Origin: Sphingomonas alpina
GTDB taxonomy: Bacteria > Pseudomonadota > Alphaproteobacteria > Sphingomonadales > Sphingomonadaceae
Assembly: GCF_014490665.1 (NCBI RefSeq)
Contig: NZ_CP061038.1
Coordinates: 2,728,001 to 2,792,000, forward strand
Length of the DNA stretch: 64,000 bases
Reading direction: 5' to 3'
The translations under genes and the position numbers were made by a program. Positions 28,430-36,866 of the stretch are shown here, one piece after another. The notes beneath the pieces are model-generated. The model saw only the letters and a program-made list of their open reading frames with translations. It did not search any database and was not told the origin of the DNA. Each line of letters starts with the position of its first letter. Position 1 is the first letter of the stretch.

Positions 28430-30448
28430 ATGAGCGCAACGATCGCCTATCGCCCCGATATCGACGGGCTACGGACGATCGCAGTCGGTTCGGTCGTCGC
28501 CTATCATGCCTTTCCGGCGCTGGTGCCGGGCGGGTTCGTCGGCGTCGACATCTTCTTCGTCATTTCAGGGTTTCTGATCACCGGCATCCTGATCCGCGAG
28601 CATGAGCGGACCGGCCGGATCGATCTCGCCGAATTCTACGCCCGCCGCGTTCGCCGCCTGCTTCCTGCGCTGCTCGCGGTGGTGATGACCACGCTTGCGC
28701 TTGGCCTGTGGCTGGTGCCGGCAACCGGCGAGCTTCAATCGCTCGCGAAATCGGCGCTCGCCGCGCTGTTCTTCACCTCGAACATCTTCTTCGCGCTCCA
28801 GCCATCGGGATATTTCGCCGCCGCGGCGGAGACCTACCCTTTGCTGCATACCTGGACGCTGGCAGTCGAGGAGCAATTCTACATCGTCTGGCCATTGCTG
28901 ATTCCGGCGACGGGCTGGATCGCGAGAAAGCTCGGCCTGGCTCCGCGCCGTACACTTTGGGGCCTGTTCATCCTGATGTTCGTTGGATCGCTGGCAATCA
29001 GCATCGTCGGCACCATGATACGACCATCCTTGGCCTTCTATCTTACGCCGTTTCGCGGCTGGGAATTCGCGATCGGCGCGATGCTGTCGCTGGCGCTGCG
29101 TGGCGACAATCCGCGCTGGCATCACGGCGCGACCGCACTTTCGCTGATCGGTCTCGCGCTGATCGGCATATCGTTATGGGCGTTCGACCACGGCACACCC
29201 TTCCCTGGCTGGATCGCGCTGCTGCCGACGCTCGGCGCGGCGGCACTGCTCGCGGCGGGCGCGATCGCGCCGGCCAATCCAATTGCCCGCCTGCTTGCTC
29301 GGCGTCCCGCTGTCTATATCGGCAAGCTCTCTTATGGCTGGTATCTGTGGCACTGGCCTTTGCTCGCCCTGGTGCGCGGCGACGCGCTTGGCGAACCGGG
29401 CAACGGCGCGCTGATCGCGGCTGTGATCGCGTCGTTCCTGCTCAGTTCGGCGAGTTACCACCTGATCGAGACGCCGGTCCGTCATCAGCATCCACCGATC
29501 TTCCGCACCACCGGTAAGAGCCTGGTCGCCGGGATCGCCTTGCTGCTGATCGGCGCGGCCAGCGCGGGCGCGACACTGGCCCTGGCCAATACCCGCCTCG
29601 CCGCCTCGCCGCGCCTTCAAGCCATCGCTGTGGTGGGAGACAATGGCACGGTGCCCGGAATGGCGGTCGCCTGCACCAACTATTTCGCTGTCTTCAAGGA
29701 GCTCGCTCCGCCCCAATCCTGCATGGTGGGTGATCGCACTGCGACGCGGGTGGTCATCCTGATCGGCGATTCCCACGCCGCCCACTACCTCCCGATGCTC
29801 GATCGCTGGGGCAAAGCCTCCCATGTTGCCGTGCTGCAGCGGTCGCGCGCCGGTTGCCGTCCGCTCGATGGCTCGGCGGGGTATGTCGGCGTTGCACCAA
29901 GCTCCGCGGCCTTTGCGGACTGCGCACGATTTCTCGACGCCGTATTGGACGAAGCAGCGCAACTGGCCCGGAAGGGGCACATCATCGCATTCGTGGTCGC
30001 GTCGCGCTGGCCGGATGGCGATGTTCCGCTCACGATGCGTGCCGCAAGCGGCGAGGTCCGTGCCGGGTTCGACTCCGGGCTCCACCGCATCGCCACCGCG
30101 GCGCGAGCGGCGAGAGTGCGGCTGGTGCTGATCAAGGATACGCCTCTTTTCCCGCATAATGTACCGCGCTGTCTGGCGCGCCGATCCAACCAGGATTGCA
30201 GCGTGTCCCGCGCCGTCGCCGATCGCGAGCATGACGAAGGCGATCGCCGTCTCGACGCGCTGGCGGCAAGCCTCCCGGACATCCGCGTCGTGAACCCGCG
30301 TTCGATACTTTGCGCCGGCAGGACCTGCAGCCCGATACGGGACGGCATCGTTCTTTTCGCGGACGAGAATCATTTGTCGGCGCGGGGCAGCGCTGGGCTG
30401 GCGACGCAGCTTCGTCCGGCGCTCGACGCAGCGATCCTCGGACGATGA
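28430..30448 (+). CDS. Acyltransferase-3 / SGNH fusion (OafA-type polysaccharide O-acyltransferase)
   Basis: The 672-residue protein has an N-terminal acyltransferase-3 domain (YRPDIDGLRTIAVGSVVAYH, GGFVGVDIFFVISGFL, TWTLAVEEQFYIVWPLL) spanning about 370 residues and ten helices. A periplasmic SGNH domain follows: VVILIGDSHAAHYLPML carries the block I Ser and ADENHLSARGSAGL carries the Asp and His. The layout matches the fusion at 3671-5521 but the two are clearly diverged. Its start is only 10 bp past the carbamoyltransferase stop, so the genes are probably co-transcribed. It should O-acylate an exported glycan. Confidence 0.9.
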   Translation: MSATIAYRPDIDGLRTIAVGSVVAYHAFPALVPGGFVGVDIFFVISGFLITGILIREHERTGRIDLAEFYARRVRRLLPALLAVVMTTLALGLWLVPATGELQSLAKSALAALFFTSNIFFALQPSGYFAAAAETYPLLHTWTLAVEEQFYIVWPLLIPATGWIARKLGLAPRRTLWGLFILMFVGSLAISIVGTMIRPSLAFYLTPFRGWEFAIGAMLSLALRGDNPRWHHGATALSLIGLALIGISLWAFDHGTPFPGWIALLPTLGAAALLAAGAIAPANPIARLLARRPAVYIGKLSYGWYLWHWPLLALVRGDALGEPGNGALIAAVIASFLLSSASYHLIETPVRHQHPPIFRTTGKSLVAGIALLLIGAASAGATLALANTRLAASPRLQAIAVVGDNGTVPGMAVACTNYFAVFKELAPPQSCMVGDRTATRVVILIGDSHAAHYLPMLDRWGKASHVAVLQRSRAGCRPLDGSAGYVGVAPSSAAFADCARFLDAVLDEAAQLARKGHIIAFVVASRWPDGDVPLTMRAASGEVRAGFDSGLHRIATAARAARVRLVLIKDTPLFPHNVPRCLARRSNQDCSVSRAVADREHDEGDRRLDALAASLPDIRVVNPRSILCAGRTCSPIRDGIVLFADENHLSARGSAGLATQLRPALDAAILGR

Positions 30449-30530
30449 GCATGATCATACGCTTGAATTCACCGCCGATTTTCGCCACGCGAGGGCCGGA
30501 TCGCACCGTTGCTCGACAAGGGGGCTATTG

Positions 30531-31364
30531 ATGCCATCATATGCATTCAAGACCAGCCGGTTCGAAGCCCAGCCCGATTGGCCAGAAAGCTGGCGCGTCT
30601 CGCATCACCATGACGATGTCGAGATCTGGGGCGGCAAATCCAACCCGGGCTATACCAGGATGTACGATCAGCGCCGCAAACGCGTGCTCGACGCGCTGAG
30701 CAGCATCGCCAGCCCGGGCGCGAAGCTGCTCGATCTCGCCGCTGCGCAGGGCAACTACACACTCGCCGCCACCGCAATGGGGTATCGGGTGACCTGGAAT
30801 GACCTCCGCGCCGATCTGGTCGACTATGTAAAACTCAAATCCCCGCTTGCCGCCCAGGTCGAGTTCGTCCCCGGCAATATCTTCGACCTTGGCGACAGGT
30901 TCGCCAGCGCCTTCGACGTAGCGCTCGCGCTCGAAGTGGTCGAACACGTCGCACATCCCGACCAGTTTCTCGCCCAACTCGCCACAGTGGTAAAGCCTGG
31001 AGGGCATCTGGTCATCTCGACCCCGAATGGCGGCTACTTTCTCAACCGGTTGCCGCGCTTCTCCGACTGCCCCGATGCCTCGATCTATGAGGATCAGCAG
31101 TTCAAACCCGATTCCGACGGACACATCTTCCTGCTCCACCAGGATGAGATCGTCTCGCTGAGCAAGCGCGCCGGGCTGGAACTGGTCCGACACGAAATGT
31201 TCACCAACCCGCTCTCCGCCGGCCATGCCAAGACCGCAGGGCTGCATCGCATTCTTCCCGGCGCGGCAATCGATGCAGTGGAGCGCGTTACCGCCCTGTT
31301 GCCGGACGCCTTCACGCGAAAACTCTCGGCAGCTTCCGTCACCGTCCTGCGTCGCCCTTCATAG
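30531..31364 (+). CDS. Class I SAM-dependent methyltransferase
   Basis: The 277-residue protein carries the SAM motif I as LLDLAAAQGNYTLAATAMGY, a variant with Ala-Ala-Gln where the usual Gly-x-Gly lies. It continues with WNDLRADLVDY, DVALALEVVEHVAHPDQF and VKPGGHLVISTPNGGYF, as in Methyltransf_23 proteins. ATG 30531 is preferred; GGGGGC lies 7 bp upstream, with an adjacent TTG at 30528. It is flanked by two acyltransferase genes on the same strand. Methylation of a sugar hydroxyl or terminal group of the polysaccharide is likely but not proven. Confidence 0.82.
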   Translation: MPSYAFKTSRFEAQPDWPESWRVSHHHDDVEIWGGKSNPGYTRMYDQRRKRVLDALSSIASPGAKLLDLAAAQGNYTLAATAMGYRVTWNDLRADLVDYVKLKSPLAAQVEFVPGNIFDLGDRFASAFDVALALEVVEHVAHPDQFLAQLATVVKPGGHLVISTPNGGYFLNRLPRFSDCPDASIYEDQQFKPDSDGHIFLLHQDEIVSLSKRAGLELVRHEMFTNPLSAGHAKTAGLHRILPGAAIDAVERVTALLPDAFTRKLSAASVTVLRRPS

Positions 31365-31378
31365 AGCCTCGACCGGCC

Positions 31379-32536
31379 GTGCAACTTCTGACAAGGCAGT
31401 TTTCCGGGGTTGAGATCGCGGCGCCATGGCGCGGCGTGGCGAGGGGGCATGAGGTGACACAGGGCGGCGGCAAACGGGATTATCTCCCCGAACTCGACGG
31501 TCTGCGCGCTTTGTCGGTCGGTTTTGTCCTGCTTTTCCATGCGAGCTATGGTCGGCTGCAAGGTGGCTTTCTCGGCGTCGATATCTTCTTCGTCATCTCG
31601 GGCTATCTCATCACGCGACTGATGATGCTCGAACATCAGGCGACCGGCCGGATCGACCTGCGCGAATTCTATCTGCGCCGTGTGTTCCGCATCATCCCGC
31701 CGCTGCTCGCCTGCCTGATCCTCGCGATGCTGCTCTGGACCGGCGCGCCATCCGATCGCCTGCCCGTCGCAGTGGCAGTGATGGCATTCTTCGCCAATTT
31801 CCTTCCTGCCGAAATGCTGGGCAGCCTTGGTCATACCTGGTCGCTGGCGATCGAGGAGCAATTCTACGTCGTCTGGCCGATCGTCTTCATCCTGGCGTCG
31901 AAGCGCGGGTTGAGGCCGGCAGCGATCATCGCGACATTGGTCATCGCCTCGGCCATCGCGATCCGTTTTGCCATGCTCGCGGCCGGTTATCCGCCGGTCC
32001 TGCTCTACACCTTCACGCCGGCGCGAACCGATGGGCTGATGCTTGGCTGCCTGTTGGCAATCAGCGAAACGGCATTGAGCGCGCGCGCGCCGCAACGCCT
32101 GCTTCGCCCGCTTGCCTGGGCCTGTTTCGTTGCAATCGTCATGACCCTGTTCGTCGGATCTCGCGATTTCATGCAAGAGGTCGCACCGTCCTTCACCCTA
32201 TTCGCGCTGCTCGCCGCCATCCTGATTTTCACCATCCCGCGGCTGGCCGATGGCGATCCGCTGCGCCGCGCCTTTGCCAACCCGATCGCACGATATGTCG
32301 GGCGCCGCTCCTATGGCCTTTATCTCTACCATTATCCGATCTTCCACGCAGCCGAAGCGTATCGGCAACCGGGCAATCTGACCAATTACCTGCTGGTCGT
32401 GGCGATCGAGGTGTCGCTCTCGCTGATCGTCACCGAATTGTCATGGCGCTTCGTCGAACAGCCGATGCTGCGCGTGAAGAAACGCTATTCCTGGCGGCGG
32501 ATGCAAACCGCCGCATCTGCATCGTCCGCGACCTGA
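31379..32536 (+). CDS. Acyltransferase family 3 membrane protein
   Basis: The 385-residue protein has the acyltransferase-3 signatures YLPELDGLRALSVGFVLLFH, GGFLGVDIFFVISGYLITR and HTWSLAIEEQFYVVWPIVF, about ten membrane helices and YLYHYPIFHAAEAY near the C-terminus. It has no SGNH domain. The apparent start is GTG 31379 and the first 30 residues are not conserved, so an internal start is possible. It lies 14 bp after the methyltransferase and 18 bp before the SGNH-like gene, in one long decoration operon. Confidence 0.87.
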   Translation: MQLLTRQFSGVEIAAPWRGVARGHEVTQGGGKRDYLPELDGLRALSVGFVLLFHASYGRLQGGFLGVDIFFVISGYLITRLMMLEHQATGRIDLREFYLRRVFRIIPPLLACLILAMLLWTGAPSDRLPVAVAVMAFFANFLPAEMLGSLGHTWSLAIEEQFYVVWPIVFILASKRGLRPAAIIATLVIASAIAIRFAMLAAGYPPVLLYTFTPARTDGLMLGCLLAISETALSARAPQRLLRPLAWACFVAIVMTLFVGSRDFMQEVAPSFTLFALLAAILIFTIPRLADGDPLRRAFANPIARYVGRRSYGLYLYHYPIFHAAEAYRQPGNLTNYLLVVAIEVSLSLIVTELSWRFVEQPMLRVKKRYSWRRMQTAASASSAT

Positions 32537-32554
32537 ATCCATCGGAAGATCCTC

Positions 32555-33703
32555 ATGACCGACCCGATCGCGCCCTCCCCTGTGGCTCCACTGCCCAAGG
32601 CCAGGCTGAAAGCCTGGTTACCACTGCTGGTCGGCGCCATACTCGCGCTGTCGTTCCTCGAATATGCGCGGACTCATATCCTCATCAAGCTGGCCGATGC
32701 CGGCTTTGGCGCCGAGACGGCCGGGTTCGCACAGCGCGGCCAGATCACCCAATGCAGCGACGCGATCGACAGCGACAAATGCGTCGCCACCTGGACCCGG
32801 GCCGGCAAGCCGCCGACGGTGTTGTGGTTCGGCAATTCGCAGCTCTCCGGAATCAACCGGTATCGGCCGGGCGACGTCAATGCGCCCGAACTGTTACGCC
32901 GCGCGCTCGCCGCGCGGGGCAAGTATCTCGTCACCTATAGCCAGCCAAACGCGAACCTGACCGAAGAGGCGATCGTGTGGAACGCCATCGCACCAGTCTA
33001 TCGCCCAAAGCTCCTCATCCTGCCGGTATGCTATGACGATATTCGCGAACTCGGCGTACGCGAGACGGTGGGCGATTTCACCGAACGCAAGGGCGTGGTC
33101 GCCAGCCTTGAGGCGCAACGCTATTGGCCGGTGATCGCCGGATCGATGCAGGAAAGCCTGAAGGCGGCATCCCCCCAGGTCGCCGAGGGGCATCAATCGC
33201 TGCAGACCAGAGTCGAACGCGAAGCGACCGGCTTCCTTGCAAGGTATTGGTCATTGTGGCGGGCCAAGCCTTCGCTGCGCGGCACGCTCGGCTTTGCGAT
33301 CCATACGCTGCGCAACCAGATGCTCGGGATCCATTCGACCAGCAAGCGCCCGGTGGATGCCAATGTCTATCGCGACCGCATGGAACTGCTCGACGGCATG
33401 GTTGCCGATGCGCGAGCACAGGGAGCGGACGTGCTGCTCTACGTACCGCCCTATCGCCAGGATATTGATGGCCCCTATCCGATGGCGCAGTACCGGGCGT
33501 TCAAGACCGAGTTGCAGGCGCTGGCCAAGCGCCACGGCGCGGGGTTCGTCGATATCGACCCGATCGTGCCCGGCCCCGAATGGGCGACCGTCACCGACGA
33601 ACTGTTCGGCTTCAAGGAAGCCGATTTCATGCACTTCACCGCCGCCGGCCATAAACGCCTCGCCGCTGGAATCGACCAAACCGCGCGCCGGATGGGATAC
33701 TGA
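32555..33703 (+). CDS. Membrane-anchored SGNH-like protein paired with MBOAT
   Basis: The 382-residue protein has one N-terminal membrane helix (LLVGAILALSFLEYA, about residues 24-40) and a periplasmic domain. VLWFGNSQLSGIN (about 89) looks like SGNH block I with the Ser in a Gly-Asn-Ser context, and DFMHFTAAGHKRLA near the C-terminus supplies the Asp and His. LLYVPPYRQDIDGPYP lies between. Together with the MBOAT gene 3 bp downstream this resembles the AlgI-AlgX/AlgJ arrangement, in which the SGNH partner takes the acetyl group and puts it on the glycan. I did not recognise a precise family. Confidence 0.75.
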   Translation: MTDPIAPSPVAPLPKARLKAWLPLLVGAILALSFLEYARTHILIKLADAGFGAETAGFAQRGQITQCSDAIDSDKCVATWTRAGKPPTVLWFGNSQLSGINRYRPGDVNAPELLRRALAARGKYLVTYSQPNANLTEEAIVWNAIAPVYRPKLLILPVCYDDIRELGVRETVGDFTERKGVVASLEAQRYWPVIAGSMQESLKAASPQVAEGHQSLQTRVEREATGFLARYWSLWRAKPSLRGTLGFAIHTLRNQMLGIHSTSKRPVDANVYRDRMELLDGMVADARAQGADVLLYVPPYRQDIDGPYPMAQYRAFKTELQALAKRHGAGFVDIDPIVPGPEWATVTDELFGFKEADFMHFTAAGHKRLAAGIDQTARRMGY

Positions 33704-33706
33704 TCG

Positions 33707-35191
33707 ATGCTGTTCAATTCAGTCACCTTTCTCGGCCTGTTCCTGCCGATCATCTGCATCCTCTACTGGCAGTTGAAGGGTAACGCCCGGCTATGGCTGC
33801 TGCTGCTCGGCAGCACGACCTTTTACGGTTTCTGGCGGATCGAATTCGTACCGCTGATGCTCGGCAGCGCGGTGATGGATTATTACCTCGCGCTGCTGAT
33901 CGACCGGCAGGAGGATCCGATCAAGCGCAAGCGGCTGATGCAGGTCAGTCTCGTGGTGAATCTCGGCATCCTCGGATTCTTCAAATATTTCATCTTCTTC
34001 CGCAACAGCGTCTTCTCGCTCGCCGAGGTGCTGGGCTTCCATCCCAGCTTCACCACGATCAACATCATCCTGCCGCTCGGTATCAGTTTCTATATCTTCC
34101 AGACGCTGAGCTACACGATCGACGTCTACCGCCGCGACCTGCCGCCGGAGCGCAACATGCTGCGCTACCTGACCTTCGTGACCTTCTATCCGCACCTTGT
34201 CGCCGGGCCGATCATGCGCCCGGACATCCTGATCCCGCAATTGAAGGACCCCGCCCCGTTCGACGGCCAGCAGGTTCGCCGCGGCATCGAGCGCATCATC
34301 GCGGGCCTCTTCCTCAAGGTCGTGCTGGCCGACACGATCGCCGGGTTCGTCGACCAGGGATTCGCCGGCAACATTGCGCAGATGAGCGCGTTCGACGCCT
34401 GGACGCTTGCCTTCCTGTTCGGATTCCAGATCTATTTCGATTTCGCCGGTTATTCATCGATCGCAATCGGTTCGGCGATGATCATGAACATCTATGTGCC
34501 GGAGAATTTCAACTTCCCCTATGTCGCAACGTCGCCACGTGAATTCTGGAAGCGCTGGCATATCTCGCTGTCCACCTGGATCCGCGATTATGTCTATATC
34601 CCGCTGATGGGCCGCTACCGCGAGCCCGGACATGGCGCATGGGACACGCTGGCCGAGAGTTCGGAGAATGTGCCCGGCGCCGCCAAGGTGACCGAGGGCA
34701 AGCGCACCCGCGCGCTTTTCTCGACCTGGGCGATCATGGGGTTGTGGCACGGCGCCAATTGGACCTTCGTCCTGTGGGGCGTCTACCACGCCGCAATGGT
34801 CTGGGCGCAGCGCGTCATTTCGCCGCGCATCCGCATGCCCGGCGGCGTGATCGGTGCGCTGATCGGCGTCGCGGTCACCCTGCCGCTGATGATGGCGGCC
34901 TGGATCCCGTTCCGTGCGGTCAGCCTGCACGACACCTTCACCCTGTGGAGCAAGATGCTCGACCCCCGCCAATATCACGCCTTCGGGCTCGCCCCGAACA
35001 GCTATATGATGGCGGCGGCGCTGACCGTGTCGATGTTCGTCGTTTGGTTTGTCCGCGACCGCATCGTGCCGCGTTTTGCACCCAACGGCGCGCCGCTGAT
35101 CGTCGCGAAGACTGCCTATCTGACCTTCGCGATCGCGGTGGTGTTCGTGATGCTCGAAGTGAAGAGCGCCTTTATCTACTTCCAGTTCTGA
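33707..35191 (+). CDS. MBOAT-family O-acyltransferase (AlgI/DltB-like)
   Basis: The 494-residue integral membrane protein has the MBOAT layout: NSVTFLGLFLPIICILYW at the start, ILGFFKYFIFF, LPLGISFYIFQTLSY, TFYPHLVAGPIMRP, IYFDFAGYSSIAIGSA and EFWKRWHISLSTWIRDYVY. The catalytic-type His lies in IMGLWHGANWTFVLWGVYH. AlgI and PatA relatives take acetyl groups from acetyl-CoA and move them across the inner membrane. It follows the SGNH-like gene by 3 bp and ends the + strand operon. A distinctive repeat cluster lies right after its stop. Confidence 0.93.
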   Translation: MLFNSVTFLGLFLPIICILYWQLKGNARLWLLLLGSTTFYGFWRIEFVPLMLGSAVMDYYLALLIDRQEDPIKRKRLMQVSLVVNLGILGFFKYFIFFRNSVFSLAEVLGFHPSFTTINIILPLGISFYIFQTLSYTIDVYRRDLPPERNMLRYLTFVTFYPHLVAGPIMRPDILIPQLKDPAPFDGQQVRRGIERIIAGLFLKVVLADTIAGFVDQGFAGNIAQMSAFDAWTLAFLFGFQIYFDFAGYSSIAIGSAMIMNIYVPENFNFPYVATSPREFWKRWHISLSTWIRDYVYIPLMGRYREPGHGAWDTLAESSENVPGAAKVTEGKRTRALFSTWAIMGLWHGANWTFVLWGVYHAAMVWAQRVISPRIRMPGGVIGALIGVAVTLPLMMAAWIPFRAVSLHDTFTLWSKMLDPRQYHAFGLAPNSYMMAAALTVSMFVVWFVRDRIVPRFAPNGAPLIVAKTAYLTFAIAVVFVMLEVKSAFIYFQF

Positions 35192-35510
35192 CCTGCCATT
35201 GCTGGCTGTTATCCGGAAAAACTTTTTCTGGCTGTCCAATCGGGCTCTCAGCCTAAATTTCAAGCCAACTTACAATCACTTGCGGGAGGCCGGCTGTTAT
35301 CGAATAACAGCCAGGTAACAGCCAGGTAACAGCCAGCTTGGCTGGCTGTTCTCTGCCGGAACAGCCAGTTCAGACTCATATGATTTTGACCGGTCATGAG
35401 AAAGAGCGGGAGCAATCGTCCGGCTCCTCGCTGCCATGCCCAATACCGATGTTGAATCGTCGCAAGCCTTCATGGCCGATATAAGGTTCGACCGACCCTG
35501 TTGGAGTTCG
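35192..35510. repeat. Gene-free spacer with eight copies of CTGGCTGTT/AACAGCCAG
   Basis: This 319-bp gap between convergent genes has no gene. CTGGCTGTT lies on the + strand at 35202 and 35342, with one-mismatch copies at 35228 and 35290. Its complement AACAGCCAG lies at 35306, 35317, 35328 and 35360. The three copies at 35306, 35317 and 35328 form an exact 11-bp tandem array. Pairs form hairpins: 35292-35312 (9-bp arms, loop cga), 35328-35350 (10-bp arms, loop ttg) and 35342-35368 (10-bp arms, 7-nt loop). I see nothing notable in 35369-35510. The position favours a two-way terminator or RNA-structure element; an 11-bp period also suits a protein-binding array. Confidence 0.8.
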
Positions 35511-36866
35511 TCAGGCGGCCAGGTGGCGGCTCGCACGCTCGGGCGCTTCTTCCGGTTCAACGATCCGCCTTGGCCGCGCCATCACACCGCAGCACAGGCC
35601 GAAGATCACCGCGATCGCTGCGGTGCGCAGCGGATAATCGACGAACTCGTGCAGGATGATGATTCCGGTGATCACCGTCGCCGCCTCCGAAAAGGCATCG
35701 CGGGTCGCTGCGCGCCAGATCACGATCGTCGTGCGCAGCCACCAGGCGGCAAAGCCAAGCATCAGGATGACCGCCGGCACACCGCCGGTCATGATCAGTT
35801 CGAGAATGTCATTATGCGCATGGTTGGCATAGACCCGGGTTACCGTCTGGGCATCCTCGAACTGCGGGAAGACGGCACGGAAACCGCCGACACCCGATCC
35901 GAAAGGCATGAACGTGCCGATCGCCTTTATCGTCCGGGACCAGAGCTGAGGGCGCCCCATTTCGGAGCCAGCGGCGAACTGGCCGCTCGACACATGCCCC
36001 CATATCAGGACCGTCGCGATCACACCGATCGCCAAGACGGAAACCCCGATCGCGCCGATCACGCCCATGCGAACCTTGCTGTTGCCGCGCCGCAGCCTTG
36101 CGATCAGGAAGATCGACGCCAGCCCGATCAGCGACAATCCAATGCCGGCCAGCGAATTGGCGATCCAGATACCGAACAGCGCGACCAATACGATCGAGAT
36201 CAGGACCAGCCAACTGGCATTGGGCTTGGTCGATCCACGTTGCGCAACGAACAGGGCGGTCGCCGCCGGAATCGACAGCACGCACAATGTCGCAAGATGG
36301 TTGCTGTTGGCGAACAGGCCGGTCGCCTCGCCGCGATTGGAAATCTCATACAGGTAGAAGGGAGATTCGATGCCGGTCATCCGCTGTGCGAGCCCGACGC
36401 TGACCGACAGGATCAGCAAGAGGATCAGCATAATGAACAAGGCGATCAGTCCGACGCGCGGGGCACGCATGCCGATCAGCGCCGCTGCGATGACCGGGAG
36501 CATGCTCAACGCCGCGCCGATCGTGCCCTCCGGCGTCAGGCTGATCTGACGCCAGCCATTTTCGACGCCGGCAAGCGCCATTCCCTGGGTGACAATATCC
36601 CGCGCCGGCAAGGCCGACCAAAGGACAGGCGGAAGCGGAACGAGCTGGAAAACCGCAAGGCCGACCGCGCCGCACAACAGCAGCAGCAATCCCTTTTGCG
36701 TCCCACCCGGATAATTGTGCCGCGAGACGATCGCGAGCGCGATGCCGAGCGCGGCCGCGAACTGGATCGCGGCATTGGCATAAACGCCACCGCGCGACGA
36801 CCCGCCAAGGACGATGGCGACGCACAGGAAAATGGTCGCCGGAATGATGGGCGCGGTACGGTTCAT
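35511..36866 (-). CDS. O-antigen ligase/polymerase family membrane protein
   Basis: The 451-residue protein has about 12 predicted membrane helices and carries the Wzy_C-type segments: NRGEATGLFANSNHLATL in one periplasmic loop and YANHAHNDILELIMTGGVPA in another, with the His residues common to this family. It may be a second polymerase or a ligase. ATG 36866 overlaps the stop of the gene upstream by 4 bp. It is the last gene of the export operon that starts at 42637. The other Wzy-like gene (18502-19935) lacks the NHAHNDILE signature, so the roles of the two probably differ. Confidence 0.85.
   Translation of the reverse strand: MNRTAPIIPATIFLCVAIVLGGSSRGGVYANAAIQFAAALGIALAIVSRHNYPGGTQKGLLLLLCGAVGLAVFQLVPLPPVLWSALPARDIVTQGMALAGVENGWRQISLTPEGTIGAALSMLPVIAAALIGMRAPRVGLIALFIMLILLLILSVSVGLAQRMTGIESPFYLYEISNRGEATGLFANSNHLATLCVLSIPAATALFVAQRGSTKPNASWLVLISIVLVALFGIWIANSLAGIGLSLIGLASIFLIARLRRGNSKVRMGVIGAIGVSVLAIGVIATVLIWGHVSSGQFAAGSEMGRPQLWSRTIKAIGTFMPFGSGVGGFRAVFPQFEDAQTVTRVYANHAHNDILELIMTGGVPAVILMLGFAAWWLRTTIVIWRAATRDAFSEAATVITGIIILHEFVDYPLRTAAIAVIFGLCCGVMARPRRIVEPEEAPERASRHLAA

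Noticed and set aside
30061..30085. A tRNA T-arm-like sequence, ccgggttcgactccggg
   Set aside because: It lies inside the SGNH domain of an acyltransferase gene that is fully coding here, and I found no matching acceptor, D or anticodon arms around it.
35306..35336. Iteron-like replication origin or CRISPR made of the 11-bp tandem units
   Set aside because: Only three units, no rep or cas gene nearby, no spacers, and the position between convergent genes fits a terminator or regulatory array better.
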